From assembly GCF_040183065.1 (NCBI RefSeq), contig NC_091121.1:63582287-63646286 (forward strand): a DNA stretch of 64,000 nt, read 5' to 3'. The number at the start of each line of letters is the position of its first letter. Position 1 is the stretch's first letter. This document shows, piece after piece, positions 45,290 to 58,094 of the stretch. The notes below the pieces were generated by a model. It saw only the letters and a list, made by a program, of their open reading frames with translations. It had not been told where the DNA came from and made no database searches. This DNA is from Periplaneta americana (lineage: Eukaryota > Arthropoda > Insecta > Blattodea > Blattidae). The translations under genes and the position numbers were made by a program.

Positions 45290-46456
45290 GTGCATTGAAT
45301 TTTTCTGGTAGTTGTTTCCTCTAAGCCTGACACAAGACACAGTGCTTGAGTTTTTCTGGTAGTTGTTTCCTCTAAGCCTGACACAGGACACAGTGCTTGA
45401 GTTTTTCTGGTAGTTGTTTCCTCTAAGCCTGACACAGGACACAGTGCTTGAGTTTTTCTGGTAGTTGTTTCCTCTAAGCCTGACACAGGACACAGTGCTT
45501 GAGTTTTCCCGGTAGTTGTTTCCTCTACCTCTGACACAGGACACAGTGCTTGAGTTTTCCCGGTAGTTGTTTCCTCTACCTCTGACACAGGACACAGTGC
45601 TTGAGTTTTTCTGGTAGTTGTTTCCTCTAAGCCTGACACAGGACACAGTGCTTGAGTTTTCCCAGTAGTTGTTTCCTCTACCTCTGACACAGGACACAGT
45701 GCTTGAGTTTTTCCAGTAGTTGTTCCTTCTAAGCCTGACACAGGACACAGTGCTTGAGTTTTCCCGGTAGTTGTTTCCTCTAAGCCTGACACAGGACACA
45801 GTGCTTGAGTTTTTCCAGTAGTTGTTTCTTCTAAGCTTGTCACAGGACACAGTGCTTGAGTTTTTCCAGTAGTTGTTTCCTCTAAGCCTGACACAAGACA
45901 CAGTGCTTGAGTTTTCCCAGTAGTTGTTTCCTCTACCTCTGACACAGGACACAGTGCTTGAGTTTTTCCAGTAGTTGTTTCTTCTAAGCCTGACACAGGA
46001 CACAGTGCTTGAGTTTTCCCGGTAGTTGTTTCCTCTAAGCCTGACACAGGACACAGTGCTTGAGTTTTTCCAGTAGTTGTTTCCTCTAAGCCTGACACAG
46101 GACACAGTGCTTGAGTTTTCCCGGTAGTTGTTTCCTCTACCTCTGACACAGGACACAGTGCTTGAGTTTTTCCAGTAGTTGTTTCTTCTAAGCCTGACAC
46201 AGGACACAGTGCTTGAGTTTTTCCAGTAGTTGTTTCCTCTACCTCTGACACAGGACACAGTGCTTGAGTTTTCCCGGTAGTTGTTTCCTCTACCTCTGAC
46301 ACAGGACACAGTGCTTGAGTTTTTCCAGTAGTTGTTTCCTCTAAGCCTGATACAGGACACAGTGCTTGAGTTTTTCCAGTAGTTGTTTCCTCTAAGCCTG
46401 ACACAGGACACAAAGCTTGAGAGTTTTCCCAGTAGTTTTTCCTCTAAATCTGACAT
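45290..46456. repeat. 51-bp minisatellite, about 22 units
   Basis: Each unit has GACACAGGACACAGTGCTTG, then AGTTTTyCnGGTAGTTGTTT, then CCTCTAAGCCT or CCTCTACCTCT. Two unit types (on the minus strand, ...GLEETTT... and ...EVEETTT...) are interspersed. Because 51 is divisible by 3 and lacks stops, two overlapping minus-strand frames of about 395 codons stay open. The first and last units are degenerate. No promoter, splice or domain evidence supports a protein. Confidence 0.97.
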
Positions 46457-47814
46457 AAGACAGTGCTTGAGTTTTGTTTTTTTTTTTAGTTTTTTTTTTT
46501 TACACTAAGCTGACAACACAATTCTGCTGGCACTTTGCATTGTCATTCTCTGTTAATGATTATCTAAACTGAATTGAATCGGTTATTTGAGAAACTAAAC
46601 ATGTTTTTAGCTATAAGTTTTGAAAAAAAAAAAAACTGCAAAATACTGTTTCCAGCTTATAAATATTGAGTGTACATTCGTATCTTTTTAGGGTGAATTT
46701 TTCATATGAATATCAAAATTCCTAAATATTTTAAAGAAGCTTTTAATTATATCTGAGAGTGCTAGGGTACCCTGAAGTTCGTGGACATGTGTTGTTTCTC
46801 AGATACTAGAAATATTTTCGTAAAAAATTATAATAGTTTGTCTTCATTTTGCATTTAAGTTAATGAAAACAAAAGCTATTGAAGTACAATTTTTTTAGAA
46901 GTACAGATTTAGTACATAATGTATTTTGTCCTTCGTATGACAAAATGAAAAGAAAAAGTCTAAAACATTTTAAAGTAAACACACTGATATCTTACTGAAG
47001 TCCCAAGCTACAGCTCCTTAGGTGTGCCATCTCTGTTACGACTAGACAAGAAACGTCTCTCTTCATAAAATATTTTGATTTCGTTCTCTTCAGCGAAATA
47101 CTATCGTGACATCATCACTTAAAGGCGAACGTGTCAATTTTATCCTACAAAGGTGTAAATACATATATTAATATCAGAATCACAATAACCTTGTTTTGGC
47201 TAAAAATGGACTTTTGTGGTTTCTCAAATAATTGATTCAATTAAGAAAAATGTTTTTTCAGCCATGGTTAGATACACAGTACCACAATGCATTTTCCTTT
47301 TGAAACGTGCCCACTGAAGAAGTAATTGTACAAGTTGTGTTTACACTTCAGATGTTTTTTTCTTATCGAGAATGAAACCTTTTTCTCGCCACTTACTTAA
47401 TAATTATTTACATACTGTTTTAGTGGTTGTGTATCCTCTGAAATATGCCATCTAAACTTGCGTAAATACAACTCGTATGACTTCTTCAGCAGATATGTTT
47501 CAACTAGGAAAATTCGTTATTTTGCTGTTTATTTAACTGTGGTTGAAAATTTCTCTCAGTACACTTCAGTCAACTCTTTAATGGAGATTGACAATGCAAA
47601 GTACCAACAGAATTGTGTCACTGGATTAACAAGCAACATCCAACGTGCTGCCTATCAAAAGCAACCTCATGGCTCAGTAAGAATGCCAGTACCTGCTTGT
47701 TCTGTATAATAATATTTAACTTCATCCTCATTGATGCTTTGACGCAAGGTTTGCAGGTTCAGATCTGGCTGAGAACTGTGCACTGCTATCTCTCCTAGTC
47801 CCGAGGTAGAAATT
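46457..47814. other. No recognisable gene
   Basis: AT-rich sequence. The 83-codon frame at 47458-47709 has no recognisable domain. Confidence 0.5.
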
Positions 47815-47903
47815 TTACAAGAAAATTTCTGACCCCACTGGGAATCGAACCTGGGTCGGCTAGTCTGGAGGCAGACACACTACCACAGAGCTAACTCGGC
47901 AGA
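47815..47903 (-). mobile_element. tRNA-derived SINE head (family C)
   Basis: On the minus strand GCCGAGTTAGCTCTGTGGTA (A box), GTGTCTGCCTCCAGAC (anticodon arm) and CAGGTTCGATTCCCAGTGGG (B box) form a full tRNA-like head, followed by AGAAATTTTCTTGTAAAATT. The body beyond is short or degraded. The mismatched arms and SINE-type continuation argue against a functional tRNA gene. Confidence 0.65.
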
Positions 47904-48890
47904 ATATATTAATATGTGATTTAACAGAATTCTTTTTTCATGTAAAAAAAGTTTTGTCAATATATTGCGTCTTTCTCTTCCTAAAAAAATATATAAAAAC
48001 CGAGTTGGTCTCTCCACTTGAGCGGTGTCTGTCCCTCCCTACGGGCAGCTCTGTGCTAACCATTAATTTTCATCTTCCATCAAAGTTAAGACATGCCAAA
48101 TGGCATTGAAAACAAATTATTTATGCCACTTAATTGTTGTATCTTATAATCGTTCACAAATTTATAATCAGGAAGATACTTCAGCAATATTATTGAGATC
48201 AGCTGGACATTGTATAGTGGTACATTCTGCTTGAAGATTAAATACATTCTCATTTTTTATTATTGACAGTGGATCTGTTGCATTAGTATTTTAAACACAT
48301 AATTACAGTATTACAATAGCTGCTGTTAGTTGGTGCATCTAGTTCTGTGCCTTACCTCATGTTAATGATACCAGAGTTTTATTCAGTATTATACTCCACT
48401 GTTTATAGAGCTGTGTATTTTTTTATATTTTATATATTATATATACTTGAACTAATGAAACATTTTTATATGCTAACTGCTTTAATAAAGACTGCATTGC
48501 TTGATATTTTAATTGTGTAGTTCTGTATCGTGAACAGATGATTTTTTTTTTGTTTCTCTTTTTTTTATTCCTTGCAAAGTATCATTTTAGTATTTAAAAA
48601 TCAAGATTGATTTAATGGCAGAATCTCTTTAGATTCTATTTTGAAATAGATGATCCTGGATAGCTTGTATTTCGTTTTAATGACTTGGTCTTTGAAAATT
48701 AATTTTCTGAAATTAAATGTTTTGTCCTTTTCCTCTTTAGGTTAACCTTACCAGACGTCCTCATTTCCTGGGGACAGTCCCTGGATTTAATATTTTTTTC
48801 CCAGATATCTCTGGATTTTTATTGTTAATTATTAATATAGTGTAATGATCCTTGCACATTGCTGTGATAAATTTTGCTAATGCAACTTTG
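47904..48890. other. No recognisable gene
   Basis: AT-rich; no domain-bearing ORF. Confidence 0.55.
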
Positions 48891-49640
48891 CAGCTTTATC
48901 ATGATGTCATTATCAAAACTGAAGGTGAGGACGTAACTGCTGTCGAGTCTTCGGTTGTTTTCTCAATTAATAAAAAACTGAACTCCAAGTAAGAAGAAAA
49001 ATTTATTCTAAAATCAGTTGAGCAACTTTTGGGCATCTTTAAAAGAAGTGGCTCTTATTTCACAACTGAATTCTAGTGTCTCTCATAAATTTTATGAAAA
49101 TGCCGTTGAATATCCCAGTGCCTGTGTTATTCATTCATAAGATAATATATCCATGAAGTGTACTTATATTGCTGAGACCTCCTGTGGAAAGAGAAACATT
49201 TGAAAAGAAAGTTCATTTTTTTTTCTTCAAATATAGATGGACTTGACCTGGATGAAGATAATTTATTTGACAAAATTTCTTACTTGGAGAAATGTCACTT
49301 CAGAGACAATGGCAAAATGGAATGAAGAAAATGCTACTCTTTGCTCAAAATGGAATGGATTTTTTATGAGAAAATTATTCCCTGTGCACAACTTCAGAAG
49401 TTGATTAAACTATTTCTGTGTCCCGGAAATGGTGTTTCATTGGATGGAGTGTCTTCATTGAACATGATGTGGGCATCCCAAAAATCCAGAATGAGATTAA
49501 AAACTGTTCGTGCCATGCTTGCTATCTTAACACTAATCAATTTCAACATGACCTGTCAGGAATTTGCTGATAAATTCAGATCTAGAGAAGACCTGTTTAC
49601 AGAAATTCACTCTTCTGAAAAGAAAATAATAGATTAGTGT
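48891..49640 (+). pseudogene. hAT transposase remnant, C-terminal
   Basis: Across several frame breaks the + strand reads LYHDVIIKTEGEDVTAVES, then at 49341-49637 LCPGNGVSLDGVSSLNMMWA, KSRMRLKTVRAMLAI, NMTCQEFADKF and EIHSSEKK. This follows the hAT dimerisation pattern (CIPGTNAxVERVFSxxNxxW...LKVETVRAMLxV...MSCxEF...IHSSEKY). The conserved VER-FS has decayed and stops are frequent, so it is dead. Confidence 0.65.
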
Positions 49641-51085
49641 ATAGAATAAGTATCAGTATTTTACTTCTTTAAATTGAATAAAAATAATATAAGTGAATGG
49701 CAATTGAACAGAAATGTTAAAATTATTTTTGTAATATGTCGATAGCTGTCCCTAGAAATTGTGAAAAAAACCTTGTAACCTTACTCTAGGTTGTGGTTCT
49801 TCTTAGTACGAGTTGTAACTAGATTAATATGAAGTTCGAAGATGGTTGCAATTTTAATGTTTTATGTAGGCTCCATTTCGTGTGTCGTGAATGAATGAGA
49901 TATTTTCTTTTTTTTTTTCGTTGTGGAGTTTAGTTCCTTTCCTGAGTTTTGCATCTAATTCATAATACCTCATATTTATTCATTATTTGTATTGTGCAAT
50001 AAAAATGATATAAAGTATTACACCTGTTAAATTGTCACATATATGTGTATTATATTTGGAAATGAAATGATTTGTTTCTTCTGAAATGTCACATCTCTTA
50101 TAGATAGATTTCTTATAATATATTTTTTAAATTTTACTGCCAATCAGCTGCAGAATCTAGAGCACGATCCTTATTTAAACTAAATATGCGTGGTTCTACA
50201 AGCTGCTACTCTACTGGATTGTTTTTCACTTTCAAGATATTTACTCTTTCTACAAGCTTATCGATAGTCAGTTTATTTTGTTATTAATTAAGTTATTTCT
50301 TCAAAATTTACTTCCTCCTGCCCCACAGCTGATTGGTGGTTGAGATTACTATCTTTTTTAACCTGGATTTAATTTGTAATAAGGTAAGTGAGAATATATC
50401 CTAACTGTAGACTACAAGTTTGTTACAAGTAGTGGATTGGATCCATACAGACTACATGATAATTTAACTATTTTGTAAAAGAGTTTACTATTGTTTATAC
50501 TTCTAGAATCTTCTGTATTCCTCATGTGATGTTTTTCATACATCCTTTTCTTTACCTACGTACTCTTGTAAATAAAGCATACGTCTTATTAAATGTAGTA
50601 AAATTTTTTGACAGGATGGCTTTCAGAAAACTTTGGTATGTCAAGGTATCTTTTGATATAATCTCTGTTCATATTTTGTAGATAATTCTTGACGTTCAGC
50701 TATCTCAAATGCTGTCTTTCCACTCAGATTCCTTCTTACTACAACTCCAACACATTTTAATATCTTATTTTTAAAACTGTGTACTATGCCCACAACTATG
50801 TACAGGTTTTGTAACTTATTTGTTCTCATGCTTCAGACAATGGATTTCAGTCGAATATACAGTAGATCCATGAATTTGTCCAAGAATTTTTTTCCTCTTG
50901 TGCAGCTCTGTTTTTTGTTTTCCTCCCCTTACCCTTTCCTCTTCCCCATGATTTGTCCAAACCTCATAAATGGTTTTGTCATTATTTGTGTTGTACACAT
51001 ATAATAAAGAGTTGTTGAAATTTCATTTCGCGTATTTCCCTGTCTACACTTTTTTTTTTAAATATATACTAATTTATATTTTACT
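49641..51085. other. No recognisable gene
   Basis: AT-rich; short opposing frames at 50641-51004 carry no recognisable domain. Confidence 0.5.
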
Positions 51086-51372
51086 TAACTGGCTTTTAAG
51101 GAACCCAGAGGTTCATTGCCACCCTCACATAAGCCCGCCATGGGTCCCTATCCTGAGCAAGATTAATCCAGTCTCTATCATGTATCCCACCTCCCTCAAA
51201 TCCATTTTAATATTTTCCCATCTACGTCTCATCTCCCCAAAGGTCTTTTTCTCTTCCGCCTTCCGACTAACACTGTATATGCATTTCTGGATTCGCCCAT
51301 AAGTGCTACATGCCCTGCCCATCTCAAATGTCTGGATTTAATGTTCCTAATTATGTCAGGTGAGGAATACAG
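51086..51372 (-). pseudogene. RTE-like LINE reverse transcriptase C-terminus, fragment 2
   Basis: The minus strand reads LYSSPDIIRNIKSRHLRWA, GHVALMGESRNAYTVLVG, KRPLGRMRRRWENIKMDLRE, then VGYMIETGLILLRIGTHGGL. It is the same C-terminal piece as at 8990-9568 but uninterrupted, giving the pre-insertion sequence for the short MITE there. No reverse transcriptase core is present. Confidence 0.65.
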
Positions 51373-53276
51373 TTTCATAAATGTTTATAAAAGAAGAGTA
51401 TCGGGGTTTTTATAAAACTGAAGGGTACTTGTTAATTGTAACTTGAATGACGCTTCTAAATATTCTTTATTAATAACAAAATTTCGTTCATGCAGGCCTA
51501 TATCTCTTTCCTCTATATGGCACTATGTGCCTTACTACAGTTCATGTATAAATACATGAAGTTAACAGCCTTACTTCATTTCACATCTTTTCAGGAGAAA
51601 GAACTGTTGGTTGAAAATGGTACGTGTATATCCATATTTGAACTTGATGTTTTTTGCGTGAAAAATTACTCACAAAATTGTCACAAGAAATATTCTTCAT
51701 CTTAGGTAAGTATGAATAAATATTAATAATAATAATAATAATAATTATTATTATTATTATTATTATTATTCTTTCTTGCTTTTGTTTTATTACCTAAAAT
51801 TATTTTCTGATTTTTTTTTTTTAATTAAAATGTTAATACACTGATGTAACCAGTGGGGCATTTTTCACCCCCACTTTTATTTAGTATGCTTCAGTGCTGC
51901 TATAATGTGCTGTGTGGTGGCAGGCCAGTGAATTTGCAATACCAAGGGGTAAAGGTCAGATATTTGCTGACTTAATTCAGTTTTGAGTCATCAGAGGACA
52001 TGGACACATTTACTCAGGTAGTGTAATGTATGTTTAGTGCTGTAAATTGTTTACACAAGTACAGTAATGAGATTATTTCGTGTTTGGTAATAAATTACTT
52101 TTGATAATTTAAATGTATGAAAGTTGTAAACGAAAAAAAAAAGAATTGCTAATAATAGTGGAAATTTCGAAGTTTTTGAGAGTATGGACATGTGATGATC
52201 TCTTTATTTTTATTGCGCCTATTTGTTGTGCAAATAGAAGTTGTCACTGTTTTGAGATACAATGTCGTTAATTTTGATAAGCAGTTTCAGCATAATTTAT
52301 TTTAAATGTTTTTCGGGGAGTAAATAAATATATAAAGCTCAATTAACCTAGCATATGAGACTTACGAAACATGCATGCAGTAAGGTGCTTAAAGGAAAAA
52401 AAAGTCCATTAAAATAATGAAATCTACATGCATGCAAACAAGTTTAATGATTCTGTTTGTTAAATCATTGTATTCATTGTTCCTATAAGGTATGTGAAAG
52501 AACAGACTTCAGTCTTAAAGTGGCATAAACTAACGAAATTGCTACATAACTTTATGGGGAAGGGAGGAAGGAGACTGAGGAAGTTACTCGATTTGATCTT
52601 CTTCAGTAATCCTTTGCATAATGTAATAAGTATTGCTAAGGGATGAATTATGATCTTGTAGTAACAGAACCTTTTTTATACTGATCAGTATAGCTGGCTT
52701 TTATGTTCCATGAATACTTATATTGCTTCATAAATGTGATGTTATCAAGATGTATAATACATTTTAAATGGATATCAGTCTGCGCTGTATAGACATAATT
52801 TATTCTTCTTCTTCTGACTCTGCGTTAGACTGTAGTTGCCTCTTCCGATTTTCTCTGGTCCATCAATCTTTCGAGTGGCCTTCCTTTGATTGGAATTTAT
52901 TGTTTTTACTTCTCCCCTCCCTCTGAATTCCATTGTTTCTGGATATTAGAGTGAGGCACATACTCATATGCGATCTATCCATTGTGACTGCCTTGACATA
53001 TTGTAGAGTACAGTTAGAAGATACCTGGATTTCTGTTTTGTGGAAATTAGTTATATATTTTTTCGACATACTTTTTTGATAATTTCTATATTATATCCTG
53101 CTTTTTTGCTATTTCCTTTTTAAGAGGTCTGTGGCTTCTTTATAATGCTTTCGAATTTTCTCTTTTTGAATCTTTCTACCGATTCAAATACCGGTAATTG
53201 TCTTTACATGTATTTTAGTACTTTTCTGCACAAGGAATCTGCGCCATGTAACCTAATGCAGTAAGATTGATTTATT
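51373..53276. other. No recognisable gene; one microsatellite
   Basis: A palindromic (TAA)n(TTA)n microsatellite lies at 51726-51770. The minus-strand 68-codon frame at 52863-53069 has a faint LINE-endonuclease look but cannot be assigned. Confidence 0.45.
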
Positions 53277-53523
53277 TTTTTTAATAGGTTATTTTACGAC
53301 GCTTTATCATCATCTTAGGTTATTTAGCATCTGAATGAGATGGTGATAATGCCGGTGAAATGAGTCCGGGTCCAGCACCAAAAGTTTCCAAGCATTTGCT
53401 ATATTGGGTTGAGGGAAAACCCCGGAAAAAACTTCAACCAGGTAACTTACCCTGACTGGGAATCGAACTGGGTGACTTGGTTTCGCGGACAGACACGCTA
53501 GCCATTACTCCACAGGTGTGGAC
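53277..53523 (-). mobile_element. tRNA-derived SINE family A, copy 4
   Basis: Same layout as 30865-31124. It is flanked by an exact 14-bp target duplication AAGATTGATTTATT (53263-53276, 53524-53537). The head is slightly degraded (ACTGGGTGACTTGG in place of the usual head sequence). Confidence 0.9.
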
Positions 53524-53672
53524 AAGATTGATTTATTCTGTCTTTAATCATTTACGAATTTTTACAATTCGTGTACTTCATGTTTCAATTTTCTTGTTGC
53601 TTATATTGGCACTCAGCAATATGAGGGAATGAATTCATTTTTAAATTTACCTGTAAAGTAGTTGAATGATTA

Positions 53673-55569
53673 GGGGAGAGTCGGGTAAGTTGACGAAGAG
53701 GTTAAGATGACGGATACTTAATTTTTCCGAAGTTTTCACAGATAGTACCACTTTTTCCGTAGTGTTACTTCCTTACAGTGCCTCTGAAGGCATTGCTATT
53801 GAACGGAACCTGTTTGACCATCTGGTTTCGATGAGAACAGAAGCTTGCAAGCAGAAACTCATTTCGCTACTATTTTTCAGAGTTCTAAAATAAGTTTCAT
53901 GTAAGTATCATTGAACTTTTAACTTAACTCAATTTATTTCCTTCTAAATACATACGTTTAATGATTTCCTAATGAAGATTAATTTAAAATATTTTATGAA
54001 CTCTCGTATACATTTAATGTCAACTAAAATATGGCGTCTTCGGTTAAGATGACGAATGATGCAGGGGGTAAAATGACGATTTCGTCATCTTACTCGCCAC
54101 CCTATTTTTTAAGTTTCTATACCTAGTTCCTTTCTTATTTTGTAATACCATAATATAATTCGAATTGCAGAGTATAAACATGGGGAAAGTGTTTGTTCGA
54201 AAGACAGGGCGGAAAAGATGGAGCAAAAAATCAATGAAGAAAACAATGCAGGAAGTAAGAAATTAAGCCCCTGTTAAGCTACCGCCAAGAAATTTAATGT
54301 ACTTGAAGCTACTTTACGTCACTGTGTGAAAAATTATGCAGAAGATGTAAGTAGGGTATGCTTCGCTATATATTTGAATTTTATTAATTATTTGTTATTT
54401 AAACATTCTTGTGGTTACCTCTGATACAGTTTCGGGATCTACTGCAAAAAGCAGGCAGATATAAAAACACATTTAAAGATGACCAATTACAAGAATCGTT
54501 AGAATATGTTATTGAAGTGGATAAAAGAGCTTTCGGTCTAAGGTGATCTGATTTTGCTCGACTTGTATACGACTATGCTGAATCAAGAATATACCACACA
54601 GATTCAATAAGGAGAAGAAACAGGCAAAAGATTTTATTCAGGATTTCATGAAAAGTTCAAGTTTTCTTTTCGCAAACCAGAAGATATGTCGGCTGCTCGA
54701 CTGGCTGCATTTAATAAAGTGAATGTAGATTAATTTTTCAATTTATATAGAGAAATACGATCGAAATAAAATTTAAATCTCATCAGATACACAATGCTGA
54801 TGACACGGGATGTTCGACTGTTTCCACAAAGACACCGTCAGTACTGAGCCCTACTGGCAATAGAAGAGTTATAAAAATGTCCTCTGCTGAGAGAGGAACG
54901 AATGTTAGCATTGCTTGTTATGTTAAGTGTGACAGTTTATACCTCCCTTTTTCATTTACCCGATGGTAAGAATGCAGGCAACATATCTTGATGGTGCACC
55001 CAAGAGCTAAACGTAAACTATCATTTAGCTCAGAAGATCTGAAAAAAAATTAACTGAACAATGTTCCGGCTGCTCTTCTAACTGTTCAATTGAAATAGAA
55101 TATGCAGACAGTGATTCCGACTATGCAGAAGAAAGAGAGTGCATCATTTGTGAAGAGTTTGGCAAGACAGAACTATAGTATTAATGCTTACTAGGCCAAT
55201 AGTGGGCACATGCCCAATGTACAGGCTTGGATAAGAGGGTAGCAAAGGAAAAGTCTTATTTGTGATTTTGTGATAATTAAGTAGGCTTCAGTAAAATTTC
55301 ATTTCATTCTTATATAAAAATATTATTTCGTCATCTTACCCGCAATTTGAAGTCATCTTACCCGCATGGGTGGGTAAGTTGACGAAAGAGAGAGGCATGG
55401 AGAAAAAGAGGTAAAACTGACAATTTTTCAGTTTTAAGAAATTTTTAACAATTCATTTTTAAAAACAATAAATCAAGTAACCATATAATAAATACACTGC
55501 TTAGGGATAAATTAAAAGTAAGCAAAAAAACAAGAAAGCTTAATGTCGCCAACTTACCCGACCCTCCCC
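53673..55569 (+). mobile_element. Tigger/pogo-like DNA transposon, internally deleted
   Basis: The terminal inverted repeats GGGGAGAGTCGGGTAAGTTG and GGGGAGGGTCGGGTAAGTTG continue for about 24 bp, with TA at both flanks (53671-53672, 55570-55571). The subterminal word CGTCATCTTACCCGC or near variants recurs at about 54083, 55328, 55350 and, inverted, 55370. It carries a broken Tigger-type transposase on the + strand. Length 1897 bp. Confidence 0.85.
54180..55178 (+). pseudogene. Tigger/pogo-like transposase, broken
   Basis: The ATG at 54180 begins MGKVFVRKTGRKRW. Out of frame follow ATAKKFNVLEATLRHCVKNY (HTH), a GTAAGTA...ACAG stretch that looks like an intron (about 54348-54429), FRDLLQKAGRYKNTFKDDQL, EYVIEVDKRAFGLR, FRKPEDMSAARLAAFNKVNV, a DETGCSTVSTKTPSVLSP and AERGTNVSIACYV block, and an acidic CIICEEFG end. 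This order is that of Tigger/pogo DDE transposases. Sequence between AERG...YP and the C-terminus is missing, with stops in between. Confidence 0.8.
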
Positions 55570-55571
55570 TA

Positions 55572-57162
55572 CTTTTTGTAGCTTCAGTTTCTCCATAAAA
55601 ATGTATCTTAGTCATTTGCATTATAATATTTACACTTTACAGTACTTCCTTTTCATATTCTTTCCGGTATTTTCAGACTCAACCATATATGCATGTATAG
55701 ACTTATTTTGTATTTTATGTGGATTTCTTCATTACTATTAATCTCTTCTGTTTTCTTAAATTCTGATTGTATGTTGTGATTTGTTACAGACTCTGGAATT
55801 TTTTTTCTAATACATTGTACCAGTGTGTTAAATCCATTTTTGATTTTTCTTTTTCTGTGTGAATCAAATTTCTGTTTTTAATATATTTGCTTGCTCAATA
55901 TAGTTCTTCTGTGTGTGTGTGTGTGTACATTTGGTAATATTTTGTTTAGAAAGGGCAACATATATTCTACGGAAATATTGAATGAGAATGAAAATTAAAA
56001 ACAGAAAATGATACCAACAACCCTAAAATTATTCCCGAGTTAAAGAAAATGGGTTGTTGTTACTCGCATTTTTATATTTGTTACTGGCCATGATTGCCTG
56101 GCTAGTCACCTAGATGTACTTGTTTTACTACCATCACCACGTCAGATCTCGTCAGGCCTTGAATATGCATTTAGATGATGATTATTATTATTATCCATCA
56201 TCATAATCATCATCTAGGGAGCAAGAAGGATAACGTATTAAATCCTGAGCATCCATACTAATATATTCGAGTTCATTTCTGGAAGGATGACGCATAACAT
56301 GATTACAATCACAGTACTCTACAACATTAAAATCATAGAGAAAATATATGCCTACCTAAAACTAATATATACAGGATGTTCCATCTAATTTTGTGATCTC
56401 AAATATTTTTGAAACGAAACAAAATATAAAAAATCGACTTGCATAAGAATGTATCCACATCATGGGACTAAGCACTATTCAATGGCACTCGGATTTCTCA
56501 GAGTAGTGTACGTAAGATTTTGCACAATGATATACATTTGCACCAGTATAAAATTCAAATTATGCAACAGCTACAACCACAGCTACTTATGGATGTCTGA
56601 TCAAGCACATTTTCAGAAAAAAAAAGTTACATAATCGAAAAAATTCAAAAGAATCTGGAACAACCTGAAAGAAAAAAAAATATCGGATAGCAAATTTTCA
56701 CACGTTAAAAAATATACTAAATTTCAGATTTCTACTTCTGATCTAGCTACAGACAGAGGTGATGTTTACAATATTTTGGTGATTGTAATGGTTGTGATGA
56801 GTGACAGATTTAGAAAATTTGGCATAATCAAGACACATGAAAGCAATTTCTATTACGTGTGAAATTTTTTATTGCACTAGTAAACATTGTTGAAAAATTT
56901 CATTTTGCTCTTGTGAAAATCAGTAGTCTACAGGCAAAGATCAGTGTCAATCGATAACGTGTCTTGTGTGTGAGAACAAAAATTCTGTGTAATTTCAAAA
57001 GGTACTTCAGCTATCTGTATGTTTGTTGTAATAAATACTATGATATTATTTTAAACACTTAATTATAAAGAAATATTATTTAAGGTTCTCCCTTCGAAAG
57101 TTATTATAGATAGATATATTAATAAAAATAATATAAATAACAAAGTTTTCGGCATTAGCATA
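55572..57162. other. No recognisable gene
   Basis: AT-rich, with a (TG)n run near 55912 and an ATT run near 56180. No domain-bearing ORF. Confidence 0.5.
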
Positions 57163-57164
57163 TA

Positions 57165-58094
57165 CAGTATGGTAAAACCCCATAAGACGCTGTTCAAGGG
57201 ACTGGGTGTAAACTGCGTATTAACCGGGACCGCGTATTAGGCAGGTATACTCATTTTGACTTATATACAGTATCTATTAGCATTTTTCTTTATTGAAATA
57301 CATTCTCATGAAAGGTAATACAGTATTAATCCATTATGTAACTACTGTACTGTACGTTAAAGACATTTACAATATGTACTGTACTTAATTCTTTCGAAAA
57401 AAAAAAAAAGAAGCCATTTATAGTTGTTTGCCGTGTGCGTGTACTCCAAGTCCTCATATTTACCACACTTCAGTTTCCTGCGATTACATCCTCCTGACAT
57501 CGCAGCTGCATTGATTGAGTCGTGATTTTTTTTATTATCGTTCTTAATGTCGATGATGGGATTCCTAATGAATCAGAGAGTTGTTTCTGAGTAAGAGTAC
57601 TGTTCTCATCATACTTTCGTAAGATTTCCAATTTTTTCGACCCAGAAAGCGCTTTTTGTTTAACACTCATTGTAATCCATTCATAGACACTTCAATACAC
57701 TAAAGGATAACAAACTGCCAGGAAAAATTACCAGAATTTTATTACGGCCGAGTGAGGAATGCTGTTTGAGAGAGAGGGTTAGCAAGAGGGTGGGGTATTG
57801 TAACTGTATGTAGGCTTTAACTGCGCAGGTATGGAGTCGAATAAGAGCGTAACAAGAGGATGGGATATACTAAGGTATGAAGTATGAAGGATTAAATGCG
57901 CAGGTAAAGGATCTACATTGCTGAAAATTACATCGAAAATATTCCACAAAATCAGCGTATTATGCAGGACTTGAGCGCAACAAACGGGTATTTTATAAAG
58001 GCGTTATATATGAAATGTGCAGGGACCAGACAAAAAAAGTGTATTACATGGGATAGCGTAATAAGAAGGCACGTCTTATTGAGGTTTTACTGTG
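57165..58094 (-). mobile_element. Tigger-like element, internally deleted
   Basis: The left end CAGTATGGTAAAACCCCATA pairs with the inverted right end CA-CAGTAAAACCTCAATAAG, with TA flanks (57163-57164, 58095-58096). AATAAGACG follows on both sides. It carries only the N-terminal HTH of a transposase (57470-57670). Confidence 0.75.
57470..57670 (-). pseudogene. CENP-B-type HTH N-terminus of a Tigger-like transposase
   Basis: A 66-residue minus-strand frame starting at the ATG (57670) reads MSVKQKALSGSKKLEILRKY, then TLTQKQLSDSLGIPSSTLRT. That is the psq/CENP-B N-terminal helix-turn-helix of Tigger and jerky-like proteins. It ends after the first HTH because the rest of the transposase is deleted. 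Confidence 0.75.

Noticed and set aside
45297..46440. CRISPR-like repeat array
   Set aside because: Units are contiguous with no unique spacers; it is a minisatellite in a eukaryotic genome.
45232..46456. Two minus-strand ORFs of about 395 codons as repeat proteins
   Set aside because: They are the automatic result of a stop-free 51-bp unit; no start context, splice sites or domain support a protein.
47815..47903. A functional tRNA on the minus strand
   Set aside because: Good boxes, but the 3' continuation is SINE-like and the acceptor stem does not pair convincingly.
52863..53069. Short minus-strand ORF as LINE endonuclease
   Set aside because: Only a faint QVxSNxxLQYVxxVTxDRSH resemblance; no catalytic motif present.
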